Assembly (NCBI GenBank): GCA_028278245.1
Contig: JANQEQ010000031.1
Location: forward strand, 1-57,420
Length of the DNA: 57,420 nt
Source of the DNA: Phycisphaerales bacterium
GTDB taxonomy: Bacteria; Planctomycetota; Phycisphaerae; Phycisphaerales; SM1A02
Reading direction: 5' to 3'
The stretch's first letter is position 1. Every line of letters begins with the position of its first letter. The notes below the pieces were generated by a model. The model had not been told where the DNA came from, did no database searches, and saw only the letters and a list, made by a program, of their open reading frames with translations. Positions 34,624-43,549 of the stretch are shown here, in pieces. The position numbers and the translations under genes are program-made.

Positions 34624-35100
34624 TCAATGCAGTGAGGTCTTGGCGTCCGCTTCTTCCAATAGGGTCATGACATCTTCGACATTATTGACTTGGCGCAGAA
34701 AACGTCGGAAGGTGTCCTGACTGAGATTACCGAAGATCGCTTCCATGGCATCAAGATGATCCTCCGGTTTGTCCTCCGGGCTGAGCAACAGGAAAATCGA
34801 GTACACCGGTTGCCGATCCAATGCATTGAACTCGACCCCGGTGCGGCTGGTTGCCACGGTGACCGCCATTTTCGTGATGGCGGAGTGTTTTACGTGGGGT
34901 ACGGCTACACCGTGTCCGAATCCGGTAGAGCCACGGTTCTCTCTTTTGATGATGGCTTTGACGAACTCGTCGCGCAGCTCCTCGCTGAGCACATTGGCTG
35001 AGACCATCGCATCGATAATCTCCTCAATGGCAGCATCTCGTTCGGTGGCAATGAGTTCAGGAATAATCGCTTTTTCAACAACAATATCTAGCAGCTTCAT
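34624..35100 (-). CDS. ptsN: PTS IIA-Ntr-like regulatory protein
   Basis: The 158-residue protein is a EIIA-type domain of the fructose/nitrogen family. The phosphorylatable histidine is H69 in GHGVAVPHVKH. The helix EELRDEFVKAIIKRE and the strand VYSIFLLLSPEDKPEDHL are standard for the fold. It usually accepts phosphate from NPr or HPr and regulates potassium transport, the stringent response or sigma-54-linked metabolism. The start ATG overlaps the hpf stop by 4 bases and the gene ends next to the HPr gene. The three genes thus form one coupled unit. No rpoN is nearby, unlike the proteobacterial arrangement. Confidence 0.88.
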   Translation of the reverse strand: MKLLDIVVEKAIIPELIATERDAAIEEIIDAMVSANVLSEELRDEFVKAIIKRENRGSTGFGHGVAVPHVKHSAITKMAVTVATSRTGVEFNALDRQPVYSIFLLLSPEDKPEDHLDAMEAIFGNLSQDTFRRFLRQVNNVEDVMTLLEEADAKTSLH

Positions 35101-35420
35101 ATCTCGTTTCCACGGGTGGGAGTGGTGTGTTTATTGTCACGTAATTTGCTTTTATGGTCTGTCAATTGACGTTTGGAGCGGTCGATGCCCTGGTCAATCG
35201 ACGCGTATAGATCTTCATGCTCGCTCGTGGCGATAAATGGGGTACGTCCTTCGATGTCTGTGATTATCTCTGTCAGATATCCGGATTTCACTTTATCAAT
35301 AACCACTTCAACGCGCTGGATGCGATCATAAAATCGCTCAAATTTCTCCACTTTTTTGTTTGCGTATTCTTCAATTGCTGGCGTGAGTTCCATGTGTTTG
35401 CTACTGATTTCAATTTGCAT
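35097..35420 (-). CDS. hpf: Short ribosome hibernation promoting factor
   Basis: The 107-residue protein matches the N-terminal ribosome-binding domain of HPF/RaiA: it starts MQIEISSKHMELTPAIEEYANKKVEK-like and carries RVEVVIDKVKSGYLTEI and HEDLYASIDQGIDRSKRQL. The C-terminal dimerisation domain of long HPF is missing, so it is the short form. It inactivates 70S ribosomes in stationary phase. An excellent AAGGAGGT sits 5 bases upstream of the ATG. Its stop overlaps the start of ptsN, an order also known from the rpoN operon of proteobacteria. Confidence 0.92.
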   Translation of the reverse strand: MQIEISSKHMELTPAIEEYANKKVEKFERFYDRIQRVEVVIDKVKSGYLTEIITDIEGRTPFIATSEHEDLYASIDQGIDRSKRQLTDHKSKLRDNKHTTPTRGNEI

Positions 35421-35425
35421 GTGGT

Positions 35426-35433
35426 ACCTCCTT
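35426..35433 (-). promoter_or_regulatory. Consensus Shine-Dalgarno sequence of hpf
   Basis: On the minus strand the sequence AAGGAGGT lies 5 bases before the hpf ATG. It is the strongest ribosome site in the window and fits the need for rapid synthesis of a hibernation factor. Confidence 0.85.
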
Positions 35434-35450
35434 GATGGGGGTGATGAGTT

Positions 35451-36407
35451 TCAATCAGTTCCCCGTGGTTTGGCTTGAGCATCAGGAGTTTCATCCGTGC
35501 CTGATGTGTTTGAGGGGGTTGTTTCTTCCTTCAAAGGTGGATTATCGATTTTAATCGATCCGGCAGGTTTCCGGCTTGATGAGATCTCCGGCGAAGGCAG
35601 GGAATGACCTCGGGATTGATGATCCGGGATCAGAACACCACCCGTAACAGCATAACGCATCGCTTCTTCGACCGTGATGGGTAGATCTACTACGTCATCA
35701 ATCGGCACCGTAATGGTATATCCGGTAAATGGGGTGGGCGAACTGGGAATAAATATCGTCAGGCTTTGCCCTGCCCGTTGGGTGATGGAGCGCATGGGTG
35801 AGCCGGTGGCGAATCCGACCGCCCATATCCCCTTTCGTGGATATTCTACAGCGACGACTCGGTTGAATTTGATCGGCTGGTCGTCAGAAAAGAGGAAATC
35901 GACAACCTGTTTGACATAGGGATAAACCTGTTTGAATATCGGGAGAGTGGTAATGAAACGCTCCAGGCGCCGGTATGTGCTCCGGCCGAGAAAGCCGCCG
36001 ACCAAGCGCCCGGCAATGTATACCGCGATGATTGCCACAAACAGTCCAATCAAATCCATGTACCAGTGACTCTGCCACCACTTTTCGAGGTTATCAGCCA
36101 GGAGCTGTCTGCGAACGATTTCCCGGGAATTGTCAACTCGTTTTGCCGGGGGGATCTCCTCCAGTCCCCTTTCAATTTCAAGTTCGGTAGGCTCGAAAAA
36201 ATCGTTGAGGGGTGACCAGACGCGGGCAACATTCACCAGCGTGATGCGCACGCCACGATTGACCGGTTCAGCGATCGTGTTGTCGATGAACTGATATGCC
36301 TTGACCACGATCCACAGGGTCAAAACCGATGGCAGCAAAACGACCAATCCACGGAGGAAAAATCGTCTGAAATCTGCCGTAAAAGTACGTGGTGAGGAAT
36401 CACTCAT
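35451..36407 (-). CDS. DUF502 membrane protein
   Basis: The 318-residue protein has two hydrophobic segments, near residues 18-38 (LRGLVVLLPSVLTLWIVVKAY) and 118-142 (WYMDLIGLFVAIIAVYIAGRLVGGFLG). Conserved DUF502 phrases are TTLPIFKQVYPYVKQVVDFLF and GYTITVPIDDVVDLPITVEEAMRYAVTGG, with GWAVGFATG-like spacing between them. The C-terminal 60 residues are polar and rich in Ser, Pro and Thr, apparently disordered. DUF502 proteins are widespread but uncharacterised integral membrane proteins. It lies 30 bases upstream of the hpf operon on the same strand and could be cotranscribed. Confidence 0.8.
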   Translation of the reverse strand: MSDSSPRTFTADFRRFFLRGLVVLLPSVLTLWIVVKAYQFIDNTIAEPVNRGVRITLVNVARVWSPLNDFFEPTELEIERGLEEIPPAKRVDNSREIVRRQLLADNLEKWWQSHWYMDLIGLFVAIIAVYIAGRLVGGFLGRSTYRRLERFITTLPIFKQVYPYVKQVVDFLFSDDQPIKFNRVVAVEYPRKGIWAVGFATGSPMRSITQRAGQSLTIFIPSSPTPFTGYTITVPIDDVVDLPITVEEAMRYAVTGGVLIPDHQSRGHSLPSPEISSSRKPAGSIKIDNPPLKEETTPSNTSGTDETPDAQAKPRGTD

Positions 36408-36553
36408 GATGATGTACAGACAGCATTGGCACGGTCATCCATTGACATCAGCACCTGAACTGCCGGTCATGCCACCCATAGTGTAGGTACTCTTGGAGGG
36501 ACCAGCAATCGCCCAAAATCCATTTCTGCAGCTTCATACGAGCAAGATGGAGA

Positions 36554-38026
36554 TCAGGGGCCGATTTCATACAACCAACCCCGTTTGCGGAGTATCGCAG
36601 AGACGGTCTGGTATCGCTCCTTCCGCCGGAAGCGAATCTGAACGGTATCTCCGACATGCTTCGCTGCGATGATCATTCTGAGTTCTGTGAGATTTCGGGT
36701 CGGGTGGTCATCGACAGCGACGATCACATCACCCGATCTGAGTCGTGCTCGACTCGCTGCGGAACCAGCAAGCACCTGCGTGATTGATACGCCATTGTTG
36801 ACAGACTGATTCTGGCTTACGATCCCCAGGGCAGCATCCTCCGGATCAATTCGGTCATCGAATCTGGGCTGCTGATCGATCCACGATTTCCACTCCTTTT
36901 CAATCTCCTCAAGATCAGCGCCACAGGCCTTCCTGAATGCCAATTCCCCACTGGGATCCTGCTGGAATGTGTCAACATAGGAGCTGTACCAGTCAGCCAG
37001 TTCGTTCCGTTCAGCCAGAAAACGGAATATTGATCGTACCTGGGGATAGAGCGCTCCGGAGCGAGCCATGAATTGCTTGTTGCTTAAGTTCATCAATTGT
37101 TTGAGCGGGACGAGTCTGCTGAGCCTGGCTCGGTTCTTGACGATGTTGAAGCGTGTGTTGGGGAGAAAATGTATACCCCCATAGTCGTTGAATTCATAAT
37201 CTTCGTAGAGAGTGGCCAATCCTTCCTGAACCCAGAGACGATGTGGTTCTGTGAGTCCGAGTCTTTCCATGTGATCGTAATGCAACGCGTGGACAAATTC
37301 GTGGCGAAGTGATCCGCCGATATCACGGGCAACAAGTCGACGCTCAGCGTGTTGGTATATTCCCCCAACATTTTCATCTGAGCCGAAAAAGAACTTTGCA
37401 TCTTCTGGTGTCGGCACTGCAATCAGCACAAAGTTATCCAGCGATTCATGAAATAGAGTGGCGGTCAGGTGGTCCGCCTCTTGTTGCAACATGCGTTTCA
37501 TCTGTCGATGTGACACTTCATCCAAAGCAGTGGCATAAGCAAGTTTACCGGATTCATCGAGTTCATAACGGTAATGTTCATCACCATAGGTTGCCCGCCA
37601 AAGATCAAAAGCGCTGCGACTGCGCTTCTGTTCCTGTTGTTCAGCACGTTCCAATATCACGAGGAACAACTCGTGATCGTGCAGCGATTCCAGATCCGGA
37701 TCCGTTTCCATTTGGCGGAAATCGTTGAATCCACATTTCACCGATCGCAGAAGTGCTGATGCTGCTTCGTCGAATTGATCGAGTCGGCAGGCTACACAAG
37801 CAAGGTTGTACCACCCCGACGGATCATTCGGTGACCGATCCAGAATCTCCTTGAGTAATACCACCGCACGTTCATTATCGTGATCGGCCAATACGGTATT
37901 GAGGGTATCGGAGGGGGTCTTCTGCCAGCCATTCGCGGTTGATGCAATACCAAAGATCACAGCAAGGACGGTGAACAAGCTGTGCATCAGCAGGATAGAT
38001 ATGAAATGCTCATTTTCCTGCGGCAT
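36554..38026 (-). CDS. Exported TPR, zinc metallopeptidase and PDZ protein
   Basis: Start ATG 38026 gives 490 residues beginning with a signal-like hydrophobic stretch (ISILLMHSLFTVLAVIFGIAS). ATG 38038 is an alternative; the longer frame to 38149 is not supported. Residues 40-105 look like two TPR-type helices (DPSGWYNLACVACRLDQFDEA). A gluzincin peptidase domain contains H242-E-F-V-H246 and the downstream glutamate E268 in WVQEGLATLYEDY, the pattern of zinc metallopeptidases. The C-terminal 95 residues form a PDZ domain (SGDVIVAVDDHPTRNLTELR). Inference: an envelope protease whose PDZ module recognises substrates. Target unknown. Confidence 0.8.
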   Translation of the reverse strand: MPQENEHFISILLMHSLFTVLAVIFGIASTANGWQKTPSDTLNTVLADHDNERAVVLLKEILDRSPNDPSGWYNLACVACRLDQFDEAASALLRSVKCGFNDFRQMETDPDLESLHDHELFLVILERAEQQEQKRSRSAFDLWRATYGDEHYRYELDESGKLAYATALDEVSHRQMKRMLQQEADHLTATLFHESLDNFVLIAVPTPEDAKFFFGSDENVGGIYQHAERRLVARDIGGSLRHEFVHALHYDHMERLGLTEPHRLWVQEGLATLYEDYEFNDYGGIHFLPNTRFNIVKNRARLSRLVPLKQLMNLSNKQFMARSGALYPQVRSIFRFLAERNELADWYSSYVDTFQQDPSGELAFRKACGADLEEIEKEWKSWIDQQPRFDDRIDPEDAALGIVSQNQSVNNGVSITQVLAGSAASRARLRSGDVIVAVDDHPTRNLTELRMIIAAKHVGDTVQIRFRRKERYQTVSAILRKRGWLYEIGP

Positions 38027-38141
38027 TTTTACGACCATGCTGCATAGTGTATGTTGATTCAGCCGACGATCCCGTTGACAGGCGAAAATGACACCGGGAG
38101 GATGGTAATCCCCAGACCGGATCATACTCCAGGGAGGCGCA

Positions 38142-38876
38142 ATGAACACAGCTAAGGTGAGCGATCATTTACAGGAAAAGTACGACGACTACTATGACGA
38201 TGACCTTGCCGAATGGCGGAGACTTGGCGCTCTGGAGAAAACGGACAATGTCGTCAATCTCTGTCGCTCGTATTCACACGATCGAATTCTCGATATCGGA
38301 TGTGGTGAAGGAGCGATACTTCATAGGCTCAGCGAACTGGAATTTGGTGAGGAACTCTTCGGCCTGGAGATTTCATCCAGTGCGGTCGAGACAGTGACGC
38401 AGCGCGAAATCAAGCGAATGGTGGAATGCCGGAAATACGAAGGATACGACATTCCATACGATGATCGATCATTTGATCTGGCAATTCTCAGTCATGTTGT
38501 CGAGCATTTGGAATATCCCCGGATGCTGATCCAGGAGGCAGCGAGGGTGGCGCGCTACGTGTTCATTGAAATTCCCCTCCTCGACAGTTGGCGAATGGGA
38601 AAGGAGTACGTTCCGAGCAAAACCGGGCATATCAATTTCTATTCCCCGCGTACCATCCGCAAACTCGTGCAAACCTGTGGGATCACAGTGCTTAACCAGA
38701 TTACTGTTGCGCCATCGAAAGCTGTACAGCTCTACCAGTCTCCACGGAATGGAGCTTTGAAGTACTTTTTCAAGAGCTCCCTGCTCCGTGTGGCACCACC
38801 CCTGGCAAGGCAACTATTCTGGTATCACAACGCCATCATCGGGCAAAGCCCTGCCTTGAAACAGGAAGAGAAATAG
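38142..38876 (+). CDS. SAM-dependent class I methyltransferase
   Basis: The 244-residue protein has motif I ILDIGCGEGAILHRL, a GLEISSSAV beta-2 segment and a motif IV/post-I region FDLAILSHVVEHLEYPRML, followed by FIEIPLLDS. This places it near MetW/UbiE-like enzymes. A GGGAGG site lies 5 bases before the ATG. The C-terminal part (PRNGALKYFFKSSLLRV) may be amphipathic and could lie at the membrane. The substrate cannot be told from sequence. It begins divergently from the metallopeptidase gene, with 115 bases between the starts. Confidence 0.8.
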   Translation: MNTAKVSDHLQEKYDDYYDDDLAEWRRLGALEKTDNVVNLCRSYSHDRILDIGCGEGAILHRLSELEFGEELFGLEISSSAVETVTQREIKRMVECRKYEGYDIPYDDRSFDLAILSHVVEHLEYPRMLIQEAARVARYVFIEIPLLDSWRMGKEYVPSKTGHINFYSPRTIRKLVQTCGITVLNQITVAPSKAVQLYQSPRNGALKYFFKSSLLRVAPPLARQLFWYHNAIIGQSPALKQEEK

Positions 38877-38993
38877 GTTTGAAGTCTGATTCGAAAAGAA
38901 TCCTGCATTTATCAGCTATGCAGTGCAGAGACTTTTATGTCACAATAGGCGTGAATAAATAACTCACTGATCATGCGAAAAAAGGAAAGAACC

Positions 38994-39203
38994 ATGGCAG
39001 AAAGCGTCTATAAAGTGATTCAACTGGTGGGGACGAGTACAACCTCCTGGGAAGAAGCTGCTCGTAATGCGGTTGAAACAGCTGGAAAGAGCCTGAAGAA
39101 TCTGCGCATTGCTGAAATTGATCAACTCGATATGAAGGTTGAAGATGGAAAGGTCACTGCTTATCGAGCACGAGTGAATCTGTCCTTCAAATACGATTCC
39201 TGA
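38994..39203 (+). CDS. Dodecin, flavin-storing protein
   Basis: Start ATG 38994 follows AAGGAAAG by about 5 bases; the frame from 38973 would add seven residues. The 69-residue protein matches the dodecin family: MAESVYKVIQLVGTSTTSWEEA, then NLRIAEIDQLDMKVEDGKV and a closing strand VNLSFKYDS. Dodecins assemble into dodecamers that bind riboflavin or FMN pairs, with the conserved Trp (W in SWEEA) stacking on the flavin. It may buffer flavin for the several flavoenzymes of this genome. The 117-base spacer before it has no further gene. Confidence 0.93.
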   Translation: MAESVYKVIQLVGTSTTSWEEAARNAVETAGKSLKNLRIAEIDQLDMKVEDGKVTAYRARVNLSFKYDS

Positions 39204-39321
39204 TTGAAGACCTCAACCTCAGCACGACTCCAGCAATAACACAACAGCAACAATCAGTACTTATCCCTCGTTTATCATCGATCGGTTGAATGAGTCATTT
39301 GACCTTTGAGTCTTATTGCGG

Positions 39322-39954
39322 TCACTCATTTGGGGGGAGGATTATAACTCGATCGCCGTTAATCGTGAGGCGCTGCTGCGCATATAGATTGATCGCTTCC
39401 GGATATGCGATACATTCCTGTTCAAAGACGCGTGCCGCAAGTGTATCCACTGTGTCTCCCGTTTCCACCGGGCATTTCCGCTGGAGAATGATCGGGCCGT
39501 GATCGTATTTTTCATCCACGAAATGCACTGTGCATCCGGATTCATCCCGTCCCGAATCGAGAACAGCTTGATGCACATGATCGCCGTACATTCCTTTTCC
39601 CCCAAAGTCAGGCAGTAATGCAGGGTGGATGTTCATCACCTTGCCGGCTAAAGGTGGATCAATTCTGAACATTCTGAGGTATCCACAGAGGCATACCAAT
39701 TCCACTTCCTTTTCAAGCAGCCAGCGGGTGATCGTGTCGTGCAGCGCTGACTCAGAATCGTGATCTTTCATCCGCGCGATACGTACATCAAAACCACGCT
39801 TTTGGGCGCGTTCCACGCCAGCGATATTTCCCCGGGAGGCAATCACGAGAGCGATTTCAGCAGGGAGCGCTCCGTCGTCGATGCGGTCGGCAATGTTCAT
39901 CAGGGTTCGCCCACCACCGCTCAATAATGCTCCGATACGAAGTTGACGCGCCAT
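39322..39954 (-). CDS. purN: Phosphoribosylglycinamide formyltransferase
   Basis: PurN formylates GAR with 10-formyl-tetrahydrofolate in purine synthesis. The 210-residue chain has the phosphate loop LLSGGGRTLMNI, the catalytic Asn-His pair in VMNIHPALLP, and the folate-binding block GCTVHFVDEKYDHGPI with the catalytic aspartate. Length agrees with the family. The start lies 9 bases downstream of the thioesterase stop, so the two form an operon. The gene converges on dodecin. Confidence 0.92.
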   Translation of the reverse strand: MARQLRIGALLSGGGRTLMNIADRIDDGALPAEIALVIASRGNIAGVERAQKRGFDVRIARMKDHDSESALHDTITRWLLEKEVELVCLCGYLRMFRIDPPLAGKVMNIHPALLPDFGGKGMYGDHVHQAVLDSGRDESGCTVHFVDEKYDHGPIILQRKCPVETGDTVDTLAARVFEQECIAYPEAINLYAQQRLTINGDRVIILPPNE

Positions 39955-39963
39955 GATTAGTTC

Positions 39964-40386
39964 TCAAGGTACCGGTGGCTGTGCAGATCCCGGAACGACA
40001 GTGGCAGGGGTATTGAAGGGAATGGGCTTCCCTGTCGCATTGACGGCAACCATCGTCAACACCGCCTCAGTGACAAGTACCTTATCATGCGTGGCATAGC
40101 GATTTGCTTCGACTCGAATCCCTACTTCGACTGAACTGGTGCCGGTTTTGTGCGTGCGGGTAAAAAATTCCACAACATCGCCGATTCGAACCGGCGCCAG
40201 AAAATCGACTCGATTGACAGAAGCCGTCACCCATCGATGCATCCCATGTTCTCGGGCTTCAATAAAGGCGGCCTGGTCAATGTAGGACAGAATCACACCG
40301 CCAAAGATGTTGCCATACGGATTCGCATCGCGTGGGAGCATGGCCACTCGTAGTGCTGATTGATAACTTTCGTGCTTCCTGGACAT
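39964..40386 (-). CDS. Acyl-CoA thioesterase, YciA-like hotdog protein
   Basis: The 140-residue protein is a single hotdog domain. The signature is YGNIFGGVILSYIDQAAFIEAREH, with an aspartate in SYIDQAA, and the strand RVDFLAPVRIGDVVEFFTRTHKTGTSS. This is the YciA/acyl-CoA hydrolase group, which hydrolyses short and medium acyl-CoAs. The C-terminal 15 residues are proline-rich and variable. It is the first gene of a two-gene unit with purN, an association without obvious metabolic reason. Confidence 0.85.
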   Translation of the reverse strand: MSRKHESYQSALRVAMLPRDANPYGNIFGGVILSYIDQAAFIEAREHGMHRWVTASVNRVDFLAPVRIGDVVEFFTRTHKTGTSSVEVGIRVEANRYATHDKVLVTEAVLTMVAVNATGKPIPFNTPATVVPGSAQPPVP

Positions 40387-40493
40387 GATTCAATGATACC
40401 CGATAACCGAAACGCTGTATTCCAGCATAATCGGGGTGTCAGCCCGGCTGCGAGCGTTCATGCCTTCGGGAAAGTTCATCCGATATACGCAGC

Positions 40494-42011
40494 ATGGACG
40501 GTCAGAAACAGCTTGTTTCAATTCTGATTCCCAATTTCAACAATGGGCAGGCCAGTTCTATCAGCGGTAGACGTAATTTCATCGATGATTTATTTCGCTC
40601 CCTGCATGAGACATTACTGGATGATCCAACACCGGTTGAGATCATTGTCGTGGATGACGGTTCGACTGATGATTCTCTTCCGACCTGTCGGCGCTGGTCG
40701 GAAAAAACCTGGGGAGGCTGGCGGGGCGAAAGTCCATTTTGCAAATTGATCGAACAGGCACATTGCGGGGTGCTGAGCATCGTGGCCAACAAACTCATGG
40801 AGGAAGCCAGGGGAAATATTTGTTGTCGGCTCGATGGCGATATTGTGATCCACACCAGGAACTGGGCTTCGATACTCTGCGCAGCTTTTCAAGCCGGGCC
40901 GCCTGATCTTGGTGTGATCGGGCCTCTTCAACTCGCCCCGGATGGGTTTGTTCACGCTGCTGGTGATTGGATTCTTCACCCTCGGGGATACCACCATGTC
41001 GCCCAGGGGATAGCTGCTGATCGTGTGACTCGATCAGTTGAAGTCGATCATGTCATGGGCTGTTTCTACTGCATGAAACGTGAGGTCTGGAATGATGTGG
41101 GGGAATATGACGAAACGATCCTTCGAGGACAAACAGTTGACTTTGGGCTGCAATCGCGCCTGAAAGGTTGGCGCTGCATTTCGATCCCCACAATCAGCTT
41201 CACGCATTATCACCCGGAGCGTCAGCAGCGCGATAATGTTGCCGATTCCGATGCGGGAGTATTTGCAGGTCTGGATCGTTTTCACGAGAAGTGGGGATTT
41301 GATCGACTGGCTCCCGATCTAGATGAGGTGGCGGAGCGTTATGCCGGTACATCGCTGCTATGGAATTCACACGTTTTTGGACCCGTGCGCTCTTTGTCGA
41401 CAGAGCCCAGGCAACAGCGCACAATCGAGCAGACCGCATGGGGTACATTCGGCAACAACGAACAGGTTCAGCAAATCTTCAACGCACGCCTGTCTATCAC
41501 GCAGGAATATGTGCTGAATGGAAAACCGTCCGCACACATATTGCACGTTCAATGCCGAGATGGGTTGCTGTGTCACCTTATCAGTCAACAGGGAGCATCC
41601 TGTACCGGTGTGGATCCCGATGAATCATTACTGGAAATTGCCCAGCAGGCGACATCCAGGGCGCAGTATTCGGGTACGCCGCCGGTGTTTCTGAAACAGG
41701 ATGATTCAGGGAATCTGCCTGTCGATGATCAGTCGTTCGATGCGGTTCTGCTCTTTGATATTATTGAACGACATCCCAATCCCGTGAGGTTGCTTACGGA
41801 GGCACACCGTGTGCTCGGTGAGGATGGAGTAGTCATTATCATCACGCCGCCCCGCATTTCGCCTCTCCATCCTGATGTGGATTCACTGCATGCATACCGT
41901 GCACATGAATTGAACGGCCAGATTCACTATCTCAGACTGTTCAATGTCATAACTCCAGCAGAAGCATCACCCACCAACGAGATGCTGTTTCTTGTGGCGA
42001 GACGGCAATAG
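40494..42011 (+). CDS. Bifunctional GT2 glycosyltransferase and methyltransferase
   Basis: The 505-residue protein joins two enzymes. Residues 5-280 are a GT-A family 2 glycosyltransferase: LVSILIPNFNNG, VEIIVVDDGSTDDSLP for the nucleotide, and a DxD-like RLDGDI at the metal site. An acceptor-region segment VDHVMGCFYCMKREVWNDVGEYDE follows. From about 340 a SAM methyltransferase begins with ILHVQCRDGLLCHLI, then CTGVDPDESLLEIAQ and FDAVLLFDIIERHPNP. Such fusions usually build or cap surface polysaccharides or O-antigen. Both parts look intact; the glycine-rich motif I is altered (VQCRDG), so the second activity is less certain. Confidence 0.8.
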   Translation: MDGQKQLVSILIPNFNNGQASSISGRRNFIDDLFRSLHETLLDDPTPVEIIVVDDGSTDDSLPTCRRWSEKTWGGWRGESPFCKLIEQAHCGVLSIVANKLMEEARGNICCRLDGDIVIHTRNWASILCAAFQAGPPDLGVIGPLQLAPDGFVHAAGDWILHPRGYHHVAQGIAADRVTRSVEVDHVMGCFYCMKREVWNDVGEYDETILRGQTVDFGLQSRLKGWRCISIPTISFTHYHPERQQRDNVADSDAGVFAGLDRFHEKWGFDRLAPDLDEVAERYAGTSLLWNSHVFGPVRSLSTEPRQQRTIEQTAWGTFGNNEQVQQIFNARLSITQEYVLNGKPSAHILHVQCRDGLLCHLISQQGASCTGVDPDESLLEIAQQATSRAQYSGTPPVFLKQDDSGNLPVDDQSFDAVLLFDIIERHPNPVRLLTEAHRVLGEDGVVIIITPPRISPLHPDVDSLHAYRAHELNGQIHYLRLFNVITPAEASPTNEMLFLVARRQ

Positions 42012-42098
42012 ATACAGATTCATGTATGAATTATGAAGCCCAGGGATTTGTCATGTAACCGTTGAACCTGGCCTGTATGTGATGATTATGTGAAGAGG

Positions 42099-42104
42099 TA
42101 TAAT
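42099..42104 (+). promoter_or_regulatory. Consensus -10 hexamer just upstream of the aldehyde dehydrogenase start
   Basis: TATAAT at 42099-42104 is six bases before ATG 42111. A transcript begun about 7 bases after it would be leaderless. No good -35 hexamer lies at 17 bases, so the call is tentative. Confidence 0.35.
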
Positions 42105-42110
42105 GCGGCC

Positions 42111-43541
42111 ATGTTAAAGAAAACCTATCCTTACTATCTGGCAAATAAACCTATTGCAGCCAACACTGATCTGCCGGTAACAAATAAATACACGGGCGAA
42201 GTTGCAGCTCACGTTGCACTTGCTGATGAATCGACGATCCGCCAGGCAATCGGGACGGCGGAATCTGCATTTTCAATTCTGCGAAAGTGGCCGGCATACA
42301 AAAGGAAGGAAGTACTGGAACATGTTGTCCGGTGCATGAAGGAACGCACTGATGAAATGGCGCATGCGCTATGCATCGAAGCAGGAAAACCGATCCGCGA
42401 TGCAATGGGGGAAATCATCCGCGGTATCGACACCTTCACGATCGCAATGGAAGAATCGACTCGGTTGTACGGCGAGCACATGCCGCTGGACATTTCTCCC
42501 CGTGCCGATGGTTATCAGGCAATCTGGCGACGATTCCCGGTCGGAGTCTGCAGCTTTATCACTCCGTTTAACTTTCCGATCAATCTGGCAGCACACAAGA
42601 TCGCTCCCGCCCTTGCGGTGGGGTGTCCTTTCGTGCTGAAACCGGCTTCGACAACACCCATCGGAGCATTGATCCTGGGTGAGATCCTGGCGGAGACCGA
42701 CCTGCCGGAAGGGGCATTCAGCATCCTGCCCTGTCCGGGTCGCAATGCCGATCCATTCGTGACTGATGATCGCATCAGGAAAATTTCGTTTACCGGATCA
42801 CCAGAGGTAGGCTGGGATATCAAAGCTCGTGCGGGGAAGGCAAGGGTCACTCTCGAACTGGGTGGTAACGCAGCGTGTATTGTCGATGGTGATGTGGATC
42901 TGGAGTATGCCACCGACCGTTTGATCATCGGCGCGTTTTATCAATCCGGGCAAAGCTGTATCAGTGTGCAACGAATTTTCGGACACCGCGATATCTACGA
43001 GCCATTACGCGACATGCTCACAGAAAAAACATCCCGCTTGAAAATGGGAGGTCCGCTTTCTCCTGATACTTTCATCGGCCCGTTGATCACCGAGGATGAT
43101 GCGGTGCGTGTTGAGCAATGGGTACAGGAAGCCTGTGATAAAGGCGCTGAAATTCTCATTGGAGGTAAGCGAGACGGCGCATTTTATTCTGCAACGATTG
43201 TGGAAAACTCACCTCCGGATGCAAAAGTGAATTGCGCGGAAGTGTTTGGCCCCGTGGCAACGCTACAACCCTTCGATGAGTTCGATCAGGCGCTCCTCGC
43301 AGTTAATGACAGTGATTTCGGCTTGCAGGCAGGTGTTTTTACGAACAATATTCATCACGCTTTCCGAGCATATAACGAACTGGATGTCGGCGGAGTGGTC
43401 ATTAATGACATGCCTTCGATGCGCGTCGACTCCATGCCTTATGGTGGAATCAAGGATTCCGGTATCGGACGTGAAGGAATTCGCTTTGCGATTGAAGATA
43501 TAACTGATGTTAAGCTGATGGTGCTCAACCGGATTGGATGA
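42111..43541 (+). CDS. Aldehyde dehydrogenase
   Basis: ATG 42111 was preferred over GTG 42090, because the family sequence starts right there and the perfect TATAAT overlaps the longer frame; the extra seven residues are not conserved. The 476-residue enzyme oxidises aldehydes to acids with NAD(P). The catalytic cysteine is in FYQSGQSCISVQRIF, the general base glutamate in VTLELGGNAACIV, and the coenzyme segment in ISFTGSPEVGWDI. Substrate cannot be assigned; lactaldehyde, glyceraldehyde phosphate or other aldehydes are possible. A GT2-methyltransferase gene lies 99 bases upstream on the same strand. Confidence 0.9.
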   Translation: MLKKTYPYYLANKPIAANTDLPVTNKYTGEVAAHVALADESTIRQAIGTAESAFSILRKWPAYKRKEVLEHVVRCMKERTDEMAHALCIEAGKPIRDAMGEIIRGIDTFTIAMEESTRLYGEHMPLDISPRADGYQAIWRRFPVGVCSFITPFNFPINLAAHKIAPALAVGCPFVLKPASTTPIGALILGEILAETDLPEGAFSILPCPGRNADPFVTDDRIRKISFTGSPEVGWDIKARAGKARVTLELGGNAACIVDGDVDLEYATDRLIIGAFYQSGQSCISVQRIFGHRDIYEPLRDMLTEKTSRLKMGGPLSPDTFIGPLITEDDAVRVEQWVQEACDKGAEILIGGKRDGAFYSATIVENSPPDAKVNCAEVFGPVATLQPFDEFDQALLAVNDSDFGLQAGVFTNNIHHAFRAYNELDVGGVVINDMPSMRVDSMPYGGIKDSGIGREGIRFAIEDITDVKLMVLNRIG

Positions 43542-43549
43542 GCCGGCAA

